Part shown: positions 56,426 to 64,000 of the stretch, piece after piece
How the letters are laid out: each line of letters opens with the position of its first letter
How positions within the stretch are numbered: position 1 is the stretch's first letter
NCBI RefSeq assembly: GCF_024137965.1
Contig: NZ_CP099975.1
Coordinates: 558,001 to 622,000, forward strand
Length of the DNA stretch: 64,000 nucleotides
Direction: 5' to 3'
Source: Halomonas sp. Y3
GTDB lineage: Bacteria; Pseudomonadota; Gammaproteobacteria; Pseudomonadales; Halomonadaceae
Notes under the pieces: model-generated
What the model was told of the DNA's origin: nothing
The model's input: the letters and a program-made list of their open reading frames with translations, nothing else
Databases searched by the model: none
Program-made: the position numbers and the translations under genes

Positions 56426-57421
56426 TCATCCCCGCCACACCTCGGCGACGATCTCGTAGCTTCTCAGGCGATCCTCCAGGGTATAGACGTCGGTATTGAG
56501 CATCAGCTCGTCGGCGCCGGTCTGCTCCAGGAAGGCCTCCAGGCCATCGTGCACCGTCTCGGGGCCGCCGACGATGGCGGCGCCCAGGAACTGCTGCAGC
56601 TGGTTCTCCTCCATGGGCGTCATCTCCAGGTGCTCCACCGGCGGCTTCGCACAGGTACGCTGGCCGCGAATCATGCCCAGGAACTTCTGGCGGGCGGTGG
56701 TCGCCAGATACTCGGCGTGGGCGTCGTTCTCGGCGGCGATCACCGGCAGGCCGACCATGGCGTGGGGCCGCTCCAGCACCTCGGAGGGGCGGAAGTTGTC
56801 CCGATAGAGGCGCAGCGCCTCGAACAGGTAGCCCGGAGCGAACTGGGCGGCGAAGGCGAAGGGCAGGCCCAGGCGAGCGGCCAGCTGGGCGCTGTAGCCG
56901 CTGGAGCCGAGCAGCCAGATCGGCACCTTGGTGCCCTGGCCGGGAACGGCCCGCACCCGCTGGCCGGGCTGCTCGTCGCCGAGAAAGCCCTGCAGCTCCT
57001 CCAGGCGCTGGGGGAAGTCCTCCACGCCGGCGTAGGGGTCCCGGCGCATGGCGGCCATGGTGGCGCCGTCGGAGCCCGGGGCGCGGCCCAGGCCCAGATC
57101 GATGCGTCCGGGGTAGAGGGTCTCCAGGGTGCCGAACTGTTCGGCGATCACCAGCGGGGGGTGGTTGGGCAGCATGATGCCGCCGCTGCCCACCCGGATG
57201 CGCTGGGTGGCGCCGGCTACATGGCCGATCAGCACGGCGGTGGCGGCGCTGGCGATGCCTTCGATGCTGTGGTGCTCGGCGAGCCAGAAGCGGGTGTAGC
57301 CCAGCTGCTCGGTGAGCCGGGCCAGGGCGACGCTCTCCCGGAAGCTGTCGGCTGCGCTGCCGCCCTCGCGGATCGGTGCCAGGTCGAGAACGGAGAGGGG
57401 CGTATCGGCGAGGCGGGGCAT
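56426..57421 (-). CDS. LLM-class flavin-dependent oxidoreductase
   Basis: 331 aa, bacterial-luciferase-like TIM barrel. [20 protein letters not shown] at the start, [40 protein letters not shown] and [11 protein letters not shown] follow the MsnO8/LuxA-like group that binds reduced FMN or F420-type flavin. Substrate unknown. Single gene on the minus strand. Confidence 0.88.
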   Translation of the reverse strand: MPRLADTPLSVLDLAPIREGGSAADSFRESVALARLTEQLGYTRFWLAEHHSIEGIASAATAVLIGHVAGATQRIRVGSGGIMLPNHPPLVIAEQFGTLETLYPGRIDLGLGRAPGSDGATMAAMRRDPYAGVEDFPQRLEELQGFLGDEQPGQRVRAVPGQGTKVPIWLLGSSGYSAQLAARLGLPFAFAAQFAPGYLFEALRLYRDNFRPSEVLERPHAMVGLPVIAAENDAHAEYLATTARQKFLGMIRGQRTCAKPPVEHLEMTPMEENQLQQFLGAAIVGGPETVHDGLEAFLEQTGADELMLNTDVYTLEDRLRSYEIVAEVWRG

Positions 57422-57606
57422 GGTTCCTCCAGAAAGTTGGCCTGCTTACGATCGTCAGGATGGGGGCGGCAGGCGCATCATGCAATCCTGACGGGGGAAT
57501 ATGCCGTAGCGCTCGCAGCGGCAGATAAACGGTTGGCTCGTCATGGCAATGCCGAGACGAGCTGATACCATGATCTTGTACAACACCTTCACAAAGGGAT
57601 TCTTGC

Positions 57607-59241
57607 ATGGCAGACCATGGAGGAAAGACGGTCTTTACCGTCTCCGCACTCATCATCCTGGCGCTGGTCGCGGTAGGTGCCGCCTTCCCGGAGGGCTTCG
57701 GCAACACGGCCAGTGCCGCCCTGGGGGCGGTCACCCAGCTGTTCGGCTGGTTCTACCTCTTCTCGGTGTTCGGGTTCGTGATCTTCCTGCTGGGCCTGGC
57801 CTTCAGCAAGTACGGCAAGATCCGTCTGGGCCCACAGGACAGCACCCCGAGCTTCAGCTTCTTTTCCTGGATCAGCATGCTGCTGGCCGCCGGCTTCGGC
57901 GTCGGCCTGGTGTTCTACGGCATGGCGGAGCCGATGTTCCACTATATCGAGCCGCCCTACGGCGACATGCCGGCCGAGACCACCGAGTCCGCCCGCTATG
58001 CCATCCAGTACGCCTACTTCAACTGGGGCATCCACCAGTGGGCGGCCTTCTCGGTGGTGGGGCTGATCATCGCCTACTTCCAGTTCCGCAAGGGCCAGGC
58101 GGGCCTGGTCTCCTCGGTGCTCTCCTCGGTGACCGCCAAGCATCCCGGTGCGCGTCGCTATGCGCCGGCGCTGGATATCTTCGCCGTGGTGGCCACGGTG
58201 ATGGGGGTGGCGACCTCCCTGGGCCTCGGCGTGCTGCAGATGAACGGTGGCCTCAATGCCGTGTTCGGCCTGCCGGAGTCGGTGCTCTGGCAGTTCCTGA
58301 TCCTGCTGGTGATGTTTCTCGCCTACATGGCCTCCACCTGGTCGGGTCTGGACAAGGGGATCAAGCGCCTCTCCAACCTCAACATGGTCCTGTGCATCGG
58401 CTTGATGCTCTACGTGCTGATCACCGGCCCCACGGTGGCGATCCTCGAGACCATCACCCTGGGGCTTGGCGACTACCTGCAGAACTTCATCGGCATGAGC
58501 CTGCGCATCTCGCCCTACAGCGACAACACCTGGGCGAGCAGCTGGACCATCTTCTACTGGGCCTGGGTCATCGCCTGGTCGCCCTTCGTTGGCACCTTCG
58601 TGGCGCGGGTCTCCCGGGGGCGCACCATCAAGGAGTATGTGTTCGGCGTGCTGGTGGTGCCGCCGCTGCTGGCCTGCCTGTGGATCGGCGTGTTCGGCGG
58701 TGCGGCGCTGAACATGGAGCTCAACGGCGACGTGGGGCTGGCCGCGGCCACCCAGGCCAACATCACCGTGGCGCTGTTCGAGATGTTCGCCCTGATGCCC
58801 TTCAGCGGCCTGCTCTCGGTGGTGGCCATGATGCTGATCTTCATCTTCCTGGTCACCTCGGCCGACTCCGCCTCCTACATCGTGGCCCAGATGACCGACA
58901 ACGGCTCCATCAACCCGCCCCTCTACAAGCGGGTGATCTGGGGCGTGCTGATCGCCGCCATCTGCCTGACGCTGATCGCCGCCGGCGGCCTGACCGGCCT
59001 GCAGTCGGCCTCGGTACTCGCGGCGCTGCCCTTCACCTTTATCCTCTACGGCATGGTGATCGTGCTGGTGCGCGAGCTGCGCGCCGACCGCAAGGCGATG
59101 CTGACCCAGCTCTATCGCCGCCACGGCGAGACCCCGGTGGGGGCAGACGCCTTCGAGGCCGAGCAGCTCGGGGAGGAGGAGCGTCTGCGTCGGGCCCCCA
59201 ACGTGGTCAACCGCCGCATCAACCGTCGCGAAGGCATCTAG
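57607..59241 (+). CDS. BCCT-family transporter (betaine/choline/carnitine)
   Basis: 544 aa, 12 helices. BCCT marks: [60 protein letters not shown] and [17 protein letters not shown]. The Trp-rich box ([14 protein letters not shown]) is the compatible-solute binding region. Imports betaine-type osmolytes with Na+ or H+. Fits a halotolerant host. Cytoplasmic tail after residue 500 is charged, as in osmosensing members. A hairpin follows at 59273. Confidence 0.93.
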   Translation: MADHGGKTVFTVSALIILALVAVGAAFPEGFGNTASAALGAVTQLFGWFYLFSVFGFVIFLLGLAFSKYGKIRLGPQDSTPSFSFFSWISMLLAAGFGVGLVFYGMAEPMFHYIEPPYGDMPAETTESARYAIQYAYFNWGIHQWAAFSVVGLIIAYFQFRKGQAGLVSSVLSSVTAKHPGARRYAPALDIFAVVATVMGVATSLGLGVLQMNGGLNAVFGLPESVLWQFLILLVMFLAYMASTWSGLDKGIKRLSNLNMVLCIGLMLYVLITGPTVAILETITLGLGDYLQNFIGMSLRISPYSDNTWASSWTIFYWAWVIAWSPFVGTFVARVSRGRTIKEYVFGVLVVPPLLACLWIGVFGGAALNMELNGDVGLAAATQANITVALFEMFALMPFSGLLSVVAMMLIFIFLVTSADSASYIVAQMTDNGSINPPLYKRVIWGVLIAAICLTLIAAGGLTGLQSASVLAALPFTFILYGMVIVLVRELRADRKAMLTQLYRRHGETPVGADAFEAEQLGEEERLRRAPNVVNRRINRREGI

Positions 59242-59272
59242 CCGCTCGCGAAGGCTGACGTAGCGCCATCGA

Positions 59273-59308
59273 CCTGGGCCGTCGCCACTGGCCTGGCGGC
59301 GGCCCAGG
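59273..59308 (+). terminator. Hairpin after the BCCT gene
   Basis: CCTGGGCCG (59273-59281) and CGGCCCAGG (59300-59308) with a further CGCC/GGCG pairing inside. No T-tract; termination is likely but not certain. Confidence 0.4.
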
Positions 59309-59346
59309 CCGTAAGCTCAGGGAAATGGTGAAAACGGATTTCGACC

Positions 59347-59535
59347 ATGTCGATGATGCCCACTGCCCGCGGCCCCCGCCGCGGGGCTACTCGGCGCCGC
59401 CAGCCGCGGCGTGGCCCAGGCCTGCCCGGCGGGGCCGGATTTGATCGCTGGCTCGACCGTCTGGTGGATATCGCCGTGATCGTGGCGCTCCTGGTGGGCG
59501 GCATGGCCCTGCTCATGACCCTGCTGGCACGCTGA
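59347..59535 (+). CDS. Small membrane protein (62 aa)
   Basis: Arg/Pro-rich first 30 residues, then WLDRLVDIAVIVALLVGGMA and a short end, a single C-terminal helix. No clear SD (only GGTGAAAACGG upstream), and it sits 24 bp before the MFS gene. Could be a real tail-anchored small protein or a chance frame. Confidence 0.4.
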   Translation: MSMMPTARGPRRGATRRRQPRRGPGLPGGAGFDRWLDRLVDIAVIVALLVGGMALLMTLLAR

Positions 59536-59559
59536 GCCTCTCCCTGCAAGGAACCCCCG

Positions 59560-60915
59560 ATGAGTACCCTGACCAGCGCCGCCCCGCCGCGGACCCGCGC
59601 CTCGCGCAAGGAGATCCTCGGCTGGGCGATGTTCGACTTTGCCAACCAGGCCTACACCCTGCTGATCATCACCGTGGTGTTCGGCGAGCTCTTCACCACG
59701 GTGATCGTCGGCGACCGCGGCGACGGCTACCGGCTGGCCAACTTCCTGTGGAGCCTGGCGCTGGCGACAAGCTACCTGCTGGTGGTGATCACCGGCCCCC
59801 TGTGCGGGGCGGTGATGGACTACCAGGCCTCCAAGAAGCGTTTCCTGTTCGCCAGCTACCTGGCTACCGTGGCGACCACCGCCATGCTCTACTTCGTGGC
59901 GCCGGGCTACGTGGTGCTGGGGCTGCTGCTGATCGTGGTCTCCAACTACGCCTACTCCATGGGGGAGTCCTTCATCGCCGCCTTCCTGCCCGACCTGGGG
60001 CCGCCGCAGGATCTCGGCAAGATCTCCGGCTTCGGCTGGGCCCTGGGCTACGTGGGCGGGCTCTTCGCCGCGGGCTTCACCCTGGTGGCCCTGGGCGAGG
60101 CCACCGCCGAGAACTTCGAGCGCATCCGCTGGGTGGGGCCCTTCGCGGCGGCCTTCTTCCTGGTCACCGCCATCCCCACCTTTCTGTGGGTGAAGGAGCG
60201 CGGCACCCCTCAGCCGCCGGGCAAGCCCTACCGGGAGATCGCCTGGGAGCGGGTCTCCACCACCCTGCATGAGCTCCGGCGCTTTCGGGACCTGGGTATC
60301 TTCCTGGTCTCGCTGCTCTTCTCCATGGCCGGGGTCTACATCATCATCGCCTTCGCCTTCATCTACGGCGCCCAGGTGATCGGCTGGGACGAGTCGATTC
60401 GCAACCTGATGTTCATCATCGTGCAGATCACCGCGGCGGCAGGGGCCCTGGGCTTCGGCTTCATCCAGGACCGCATCGGCACCAAGGTCACCTACCTCTT
60501 CACCCTGGGACTCTGGGTCGCGGCCATCTTCGCCATCTGGGCGACCCCTGAGGTTACCGCCTTCCTCAATGCGCGCTTCGAGCTCGGCTGGGAGGCCCAG
60601 CACCTCTTTCTGTTCGTCGGCTGCCTGGCGGGGCTCTCGCTGGGCTCCAGCCAGTCGGCCAGCCGCGCCCTGGTGGGGCTCTTCTCACCGACCCGCAAGG
60701 CCGCCGAGTTCTTCGGCTTCTGGGGCCTGGCCAACAAGCTGGCCGGGGTCTTCGGCATCGTGGCCCTCGGCCTGCTGCAGTCGGTGGTGGGGCTGCAGGC
60801 CTCGATCCTGCTCTGCGCCGCGCTCTTCCTCGTCGCCATCCTGATCTGCCTGTTCGTCGACCAGGCCCGGGGCCAGCGGGCGGCGGCGGAGTGGGAGGCG
60901 CGCAATGGCCGCTGA
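59560..60915 (+). CDS. MFS transporter, UMF1/Atg22-like
   Basis: 451 aa, about 12 helices. MFDFANQAYTLLIITVVFGE at the start is the mark of UMF1-type transporters, with SGFGWALGYVGGLFAAGF, GASSGSSQS-like loop GLSLGSSQSASRALVGLFSP and FFGFWGLANKLAGVFG. Possibly exports amino acids or similar small molecules; substrate not known. AAGGAA precedes the ATG. Confidence 0.86.
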   Translation: MSTLTSAAPPRTRASRKEILGWAMFDFANQAYTLLIITVVFGELFTTVIVGDRGDGYRLANFLWSLALATSYLLVVITGPLCGAVMDYQASKKRFLFASYLATVATTAMLYFVAPGYVVLGLLLIVVSNYAYSMGESFIAAFLPDLGPPQDLGKISGFGWALGYVGGLFAAGFTLVALGEATAENFERIRWVGPFAAAFFLVTAIPTFLWVKERGTPQPPGKPYREIAWERVSTTLHELRRFRDLGIFLVSLLFSMAGVYIIIAFAFIYGAQVIGWDESIRNLMFIIVQITAAAGALGFGFIQDRIGTKVTYLFTLGLWVAAIFAIWATPEVTAFLNARFELGWEAQHLFLFVGCLAGLSLGSSQSASRALVGLFSPTRKAAEFFGFWGLANKLAGVFGIVALGLLQSVVGLQASILLCAALFLVAILICLFVDQARGQRAAAEWEARNGR

Positions 60916-60960
60916 GGCGGCCACTGCGCGCCGGTTCGGCGCTTTCGGGGTGTGGTGAGG

Positions 60961-62220
60961 TCAGTGCGCCAGGAAGGCGCGCAGGCGATCCCCGGCCTGG
61001 TCGATGGCCACCACGCCATCCAGGTGGCCGCGGGTGCCCGTGAGGGGAATCAGCTCCACCGGGGTGCCGTCGGCGGCGATCAGCTCGGCGGTGCGCCGCA
61101 CGCTCTGGGGGGCGAAGACCAGGTCATCCTCGCTGTAGAGCATCAGGGTCGGCGCCTCGATGGCGGCCAGGCCAGCCTCCAGGCTCTCGCCGTAGCCGGC
61201 CATGAAGGTCTGGTTGGCGCGCACCAGGTAGAGGAGGTGATTGGCGTCGGCCACCTCGGCGCGAGCCGCGGCGATATCGTCCAGGGTCTGCTCGATGGCG
61301 TAGCGGGCGTCGAGGTCCCGGGCGGGATCGGCCTCCTCGTCGGCCCAGCTGCGGTCGAAGGTCTCGTTGGCCCACTGCCAGTGGTTGGCGTTGAGGGTGA
61401 CCAGCTTGAGCGCCTCGCGCAGGCCGTCCAGGGGCGGTTCGCCGTCGTAGTAGTCCCCGCCGTTCCAGTTGGCATCCACGCGGATCGGCGCGGCCCAGGC
61501 GGCGAGGGTGGCCAGCAGCCAGGGGTCGGCCTCGCCGGCGCCGATCACCGGAATCAGCCGCTCGACCCGCTCCGGGTAGGTGCTGGCCCACTCGTAGGCC
61601 TGCAGCGCCCCCATGGAAGCGCCCATCACGGCGTGCAGCCGCTCGATGCCCTGGCTCTCCAGCAGCGCCTTCTGGACGTCGACGAAGTCGCCGATGGTCA
61701 CCACCGGGAAGTCCAGGCCCCAGGGCTCGCCGGTCTCGGGGTGGGTCGAGGCCGGACCGGTGGTGGTTACCTTGGGGTCATGGGCGTTGAGGTTGACCAG
61801 GGTGTCCGAGGCGATGATGTAGTACTCGTCGGTATCCAGCGGCTTGCCGGGGCCGATGATGCTGTCCCAGTAGCCGGCGGGCCCCTCCTCCTCGTAGCGG
61901 CCGGCGGCGTGGCTGGTGCCCGAGAAGAAGTGGGTAATCAGGATGGCGTTGTCCCGGGCCTCGTTGAGGGTGCCGTAGGCCTCCCAGCCCACCGCCAGGT
62001 CCGCGATGGTCTCGCCGCTGCGGGTGGTGTATTCCTCCATCTCGAAGACCTGCTTCTCGACGATGCCATCCCAGGCGTGGGCCGCGCCCGCCATCAGCAG
62101 TGCCGCTCCCAGGCAGAGGCCCAAGGCCAAGGCCTTAAGGGGGAAGGGAGAGGGGTGGTGAGAGGAAGAGTGGGAATGATGGTGGCTGGCGAGAGTCGAA
62201 AGCTGAGTGCTGTCCGGCAT
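60961..62220 (-). CDS. Secreted alpha/beta-hydrolase of the homoserine O-acetyltransferase (MetX) family
   Basis: 419 aa. His/Ser-rich N-terminus, then a clear signal peptide (LKALALGLCLGAALLMAGAA ending AHA), so it is exported, unlike cytoplasmic MetX. Hydrolase core: nucleophile Ser in VMGASMGALQAYEW, Asp in LYSEDDLVFAP, His in GTRGHLDG. ITHFFSGTSHAAGR carries the MetX-type oxyanion region. Signal-bearing members are likely esterases or acyltransferases on an external substrate, not methionine enzymes. Start could also be shortened past the His-rich part. Confidence 0.8.
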   Translation of the reverse strand: MPDSTQLSTLASHHHSHSSSHHPSPFPLKALALGLCLGAALLMAGAAHAWDGIVEKQVFEMEEYTTRSGETIADLAVGWEAYGTLNEARDNAILITHFFSGTSHAAGRYEEEGPAGYWDSIIGPGKPLDTDEYYIIASDTLVNLNAHDPKVTTTGPASTHPETGEPWGLDFPVVTIGDFVDVQKALLESQGIERLHAVMGASMGALQAYEWASTYPERVERLIPVIGAGEADPWLLATLAAWAAPIRVDANWNGGDYYDGEPPLDGLREALKLVTLNANHWQWANETFDRSWADEEADPARDLDARYAIEQTLDDIAAARAEVADANHLLYLVRANQTFMAGYGESLEAGLAAIEAPTLMLYSEDDLVFAPQSVRRTAELIAADGTPVELIPLTGTRGHLDGVVAIDQAGDRLRAFLAH

Positions 62221-62338
62221 GGGGCGTTATCCTTGTGATTGAACGGGTGTCCGGCTGGACGGCATTCAGTACAGTCAGGGGGGAGTGAGGTGTCAACGCG
62301 GGCGTGTCAAAGGCCACCAACGCCCTGGGAGGCGTGCC

Positions 62339-62866
62339 ATGAGCGATGACAATAGAGCAGTGCGGCGCACCGGGCTCGGCATGATGCTGCTGTTCTGGAT
62401 GCTGTTTATCGGCGCCGGAACCTGGTGGTTTCACGGCTACCTGGAGGAGCAGCGCAACCCTAACGCCCACCTGGTCAATGCGGTGACCGGCGACGGCGAG
62501 CCGCTGGTGCTGGAGCGCAACCGCGGCGGCCACTTCGTGGCGACCGGGCGCATCAACGGCGAGCCGGTGGAGTTTCTGCTCGATACCGGGGCCACCTATG
62601 TGGCCGTCTCCTCGGGGCTGGCCGAGCGCCTGGGCCTGGAGGCCACCGGCAGCGCCTGGTTCAACACCGCCAACGGCCGGGTGCGGGGCGATCTGACTAC
62701 CCTTGACGAGGTGAGCCTCGGCGGCTTTTCGGCTCGGGAGGTGCGCGGCTCCATCAGCCCCGGCATGGAGGGCGAGGTGGCCCTGCTCGGCATGAGCTTC
62801 CTCAATCGTTTCGATATCCAGATCCGCGATGCGCGGATGGTGCTGCACCCCGCCGGCTCGAACTGA
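62339..62866 (+). CDS. Membrane-anchored retropepsin-like aspartic protease
   Basis: 175 aa. One N-terminal helix (GMMLLFWMLFIGAGTWWF), then an aspartic-protease domain with the single catalytic motif VEFLLDTGATYVAVSS and LLGMSFLNRFDIQIRD near the end. This is the TIGR02281-type clan AA family, active as a dimer in the periplasm. Substrate unknown. Eight bp before the next gene. Confidence 0.88.
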   Translation: MSDDNRAVRRTGLGMMLLFWMLFIGAGTWWFHGYLEEQRNPNAHLVNAVTGDGEPLVLERNRGGHFVATGRINGEPVEFLLDTGATYVAVSSGLAERLGLEATGSAWFNTANGRVRGDLTTLDEVSLGGFSAREVRGSISPGMEGEVALLGMSFLNRFDIQIRDARMVLHPAGSN

Positions 62867-62873
62867 GGTGTCC

Positions 62874-63890
62874 ATGGCTTCACCCCATCGCGGACGTCGC
62901 GCCATTCGCCCCGTGCAGATTCCCGGCGGCGGCTGGCTCGATATCCTGTGGCGCGTCAAGGAGCAGCTGACCGATGATCGGGTCAATCTCCTGGCCGCCG
63001 GCATCGCCTTCCATGCGCTGCTCTCGGTGTTTCCCGCCATCGCGGCGGTCATCTCCCTGTGGGCCCTGGTGTTCGATCCCCAGGACATGGCGCGCCAGAT
63101 CAGCGAGCTGGCGCGCTACCTGCCTCCCGAGGCGGCGGGCCTGATCGAGCACCAGGCCCGGGAGATCGGCGACAATACCCCCACCGGCCTCAGCCTCACC
63201 GCCCTGGGTAGCCTGGCGGTGGCCCTGTTCGTGGCCTCCAAGGGGGTGCGCGGCCTGATCATCGCCCTCAATCTGGTCTATGGCGAGGAGGAGCGGCGCG
63301 GCCTGCTGGGGCGCCTGCTGGTGGTCACCGCCCTGACCCTGGGGCTGATCGTGCTGACCCTGGTGACCGTTGTCGTGGTGGCGCTCTTTCCCCTGGCCAG
63401 CGGTGCGCTTGGCCTGGCGGGCACGCCGGCCCTGCTGGTGGGGCTGGCGCGCTGGTCGGCGCTGCTGCTGTTGATGATGCTGGTGATCGCGGTGCTCTAC
63501 CGTTTCGCCCCCTACCGACGCTCGCCGCGCTGGGAGTGGGTCAGCGTCGGTACCGTCACCGCCACCCTGCTGTGGCTGGCCGGCTCCGCCGGGCTCTCCT
63601 TCTACGTCGGGCGCATGGCCACCCTGAGCGAGCTCTACGGGTCGCTCGGCGCCGTGGTGGTGCTGATGCTCTGGTTCTGGCTATCGGCCTTCGTCGTCTT
63701 GCTGGGGGCCGAGATCAACGGTGAAATGGAGCGCCAGACCCGTCGCGATACCACCGTCGGCGAGCCGCGTCCCCGCGGGGAGCGTGGCGCCTTCGTGGCC
63801 GATACCCTGGGGCCCCGACGGCCCTGGCGTCGTGACGCAGAGCCCGACGTTCCACACGACGTTCCACAAGATCCGGGAGAACCCCGATGA
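62874..63890 (+). CDS. YihY/BrkB-family inner membrane protein
   Basis: 338 aa, six helices. LLAAGIAFHALLSVFPAIAA, ASKGVRGLIIALNLVYGEEE and YGSLGAVVVLMLWFWLSAFV then LLGAEINGEMER are the UPF0761/YihY marks. Cytoplasmic tail is rich in Arg, Pro and Asp with a PDVPHDVPQD repeat. Formerly called ribonuclease BN by mistake; role unknown. Overlaps the next gene by ATGA. Confidence 0.9.
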   Translation: MASPHRGRRAIRPVQIPGGGWLDILWRVKEQLTDDRVNLLAAGIAFHALLSVFPAIAAVISLWALVFDPQDMARQISELARYLPPEAAGLIEHQAREIGDNTPTGLSLTALGSLAVALFVASKGVRGLIIALNLVYGEEERRGLLGRLLVVTALTLGLIVLTLVTVVVVALFPLASGALGLAGTPALLVGLARWSALLLLMMLVIAVLYRFAPYRRSPRWEWVSVGTVTATLLWLAGSAGLSFYVGRMATLSELYGSLGAVVVLMLWFWLSAFVVLLGAEINGEMERQTRRDTTVGEPRPRGERGAFVADTLGPRRPWRRDAEPDVPHDVPQDPGEPR

Positions 63891-64000
63891 GCCTGATCCA
63901 GACCCTCGGCATCGCGCTGCCCATCCTCCAGGCCCCCATGGCGGGCGCCCAGGGCAGTGCGCTCGCCATCGCCGTGGCCAGAGCCGGCGGCCTCGGTGCG
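63887..64000 (+). CDS. Nitronate monooxygenase family, N-terminal fragment
   Basis: 38 codons before the window ends: IALPILQAPMAGAQGSALAI then AVARAGGLGA. The QAPMAG and GGLG motifs are the FMN-binding start of nitronate monooxygenase / 2-nitropropane dioxygenase proteins. Overlaps the YihY stop by ATGA. Confidence 0.75.
   Translation, partial: MSLIQTLGIALPILQAPMAGAQGSALAIAVARAGGLGA

Overview
The window reads as the chromosome of a GC-rich, aerobic gammaproteobacterium, probably a Halomonas relative. The grounds are the codon use, TRAP and BCCT transporters, BenE-type permeases and a catR-catBCA-benABCD layout; no rRNA or tRNA is present to confirm it. It is almost entirely a catabolic island for aromatic and alicyclic acids.

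Layout. 1-9.2 kb: two TRAP transporters beside two flavoprotein hydroxylases. MobA-like 3-hydroxybenzoate 4-monooxygenase and PobA 4-hydroxybenzoate 3-monooxygenase (with AraC-type PobR) should both yield protocatechuate, whose ring-cleavage genes are not in the window. 9.2-17.9 kb: a LysR regulator divergent from catB-catC-catA-benA-benB-benC-benD-benE, which takes benzoate to muconolactone and on to the beta-ketoadipate enol-lactone. A group IIC intron (about 17.95-19.87 kb) sits directly behind the benE terminator, followed by two hsp20 genes with a sigma32-like promoter.

21-44.7 kb: a cyclohexanecarboxylate / pimeloyl-CoA locus built as two divergent operons. Leftward: aliA, badH, badI, [ISL3-family insertion], aliB, badR and a solute-binding-protein gene with a nonsense codon near its start. 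Rightward: badK, a second hydratase, pimC-like and pimD-like acyl-CoA dehydrogenases, gcdH, etfB, etfA, a 3-hydroxyacyl-CoA dehydrogenase, a five-gene branched-chain-type ABC transporter, a pcaF-like thiolase and a zinc MDR dehydrogenase. Together these supply nearly every step from cyclohexanecarboxylate through pimeloyl-CoA and glutaryl-CoA to crotonyl-CoA.

45-55.4 kb: a second, almost identical catA-benA-benB block behind a copy of the catB promoter region with the same LysR box. It lacks benC and benD and is followed by another ABC transporter, a second BenE permease and a UspA protein. The two catA-benAB blocks form about 2.9-kb direct repeats 33.5 kb apart that bracket the alicyclic locus. 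55.4-64 kb: ordinary genes (DUF6455-like protein, membrane protein, LLM flavoprotein, BCCT transporter, MFS transporter, secreted MetX-like hydrolase, retropepsin-like protease, YihY family, and the start of a nitronate monooxygenase gene).

Points most worth following: the full alicyclic pathway in one place, the catA-benAB duplication with its duplicated promoter, the IS insertion that recodes the end of badI, the broken binding-protein gene, and hairpins placed just after several binding-protein genes.
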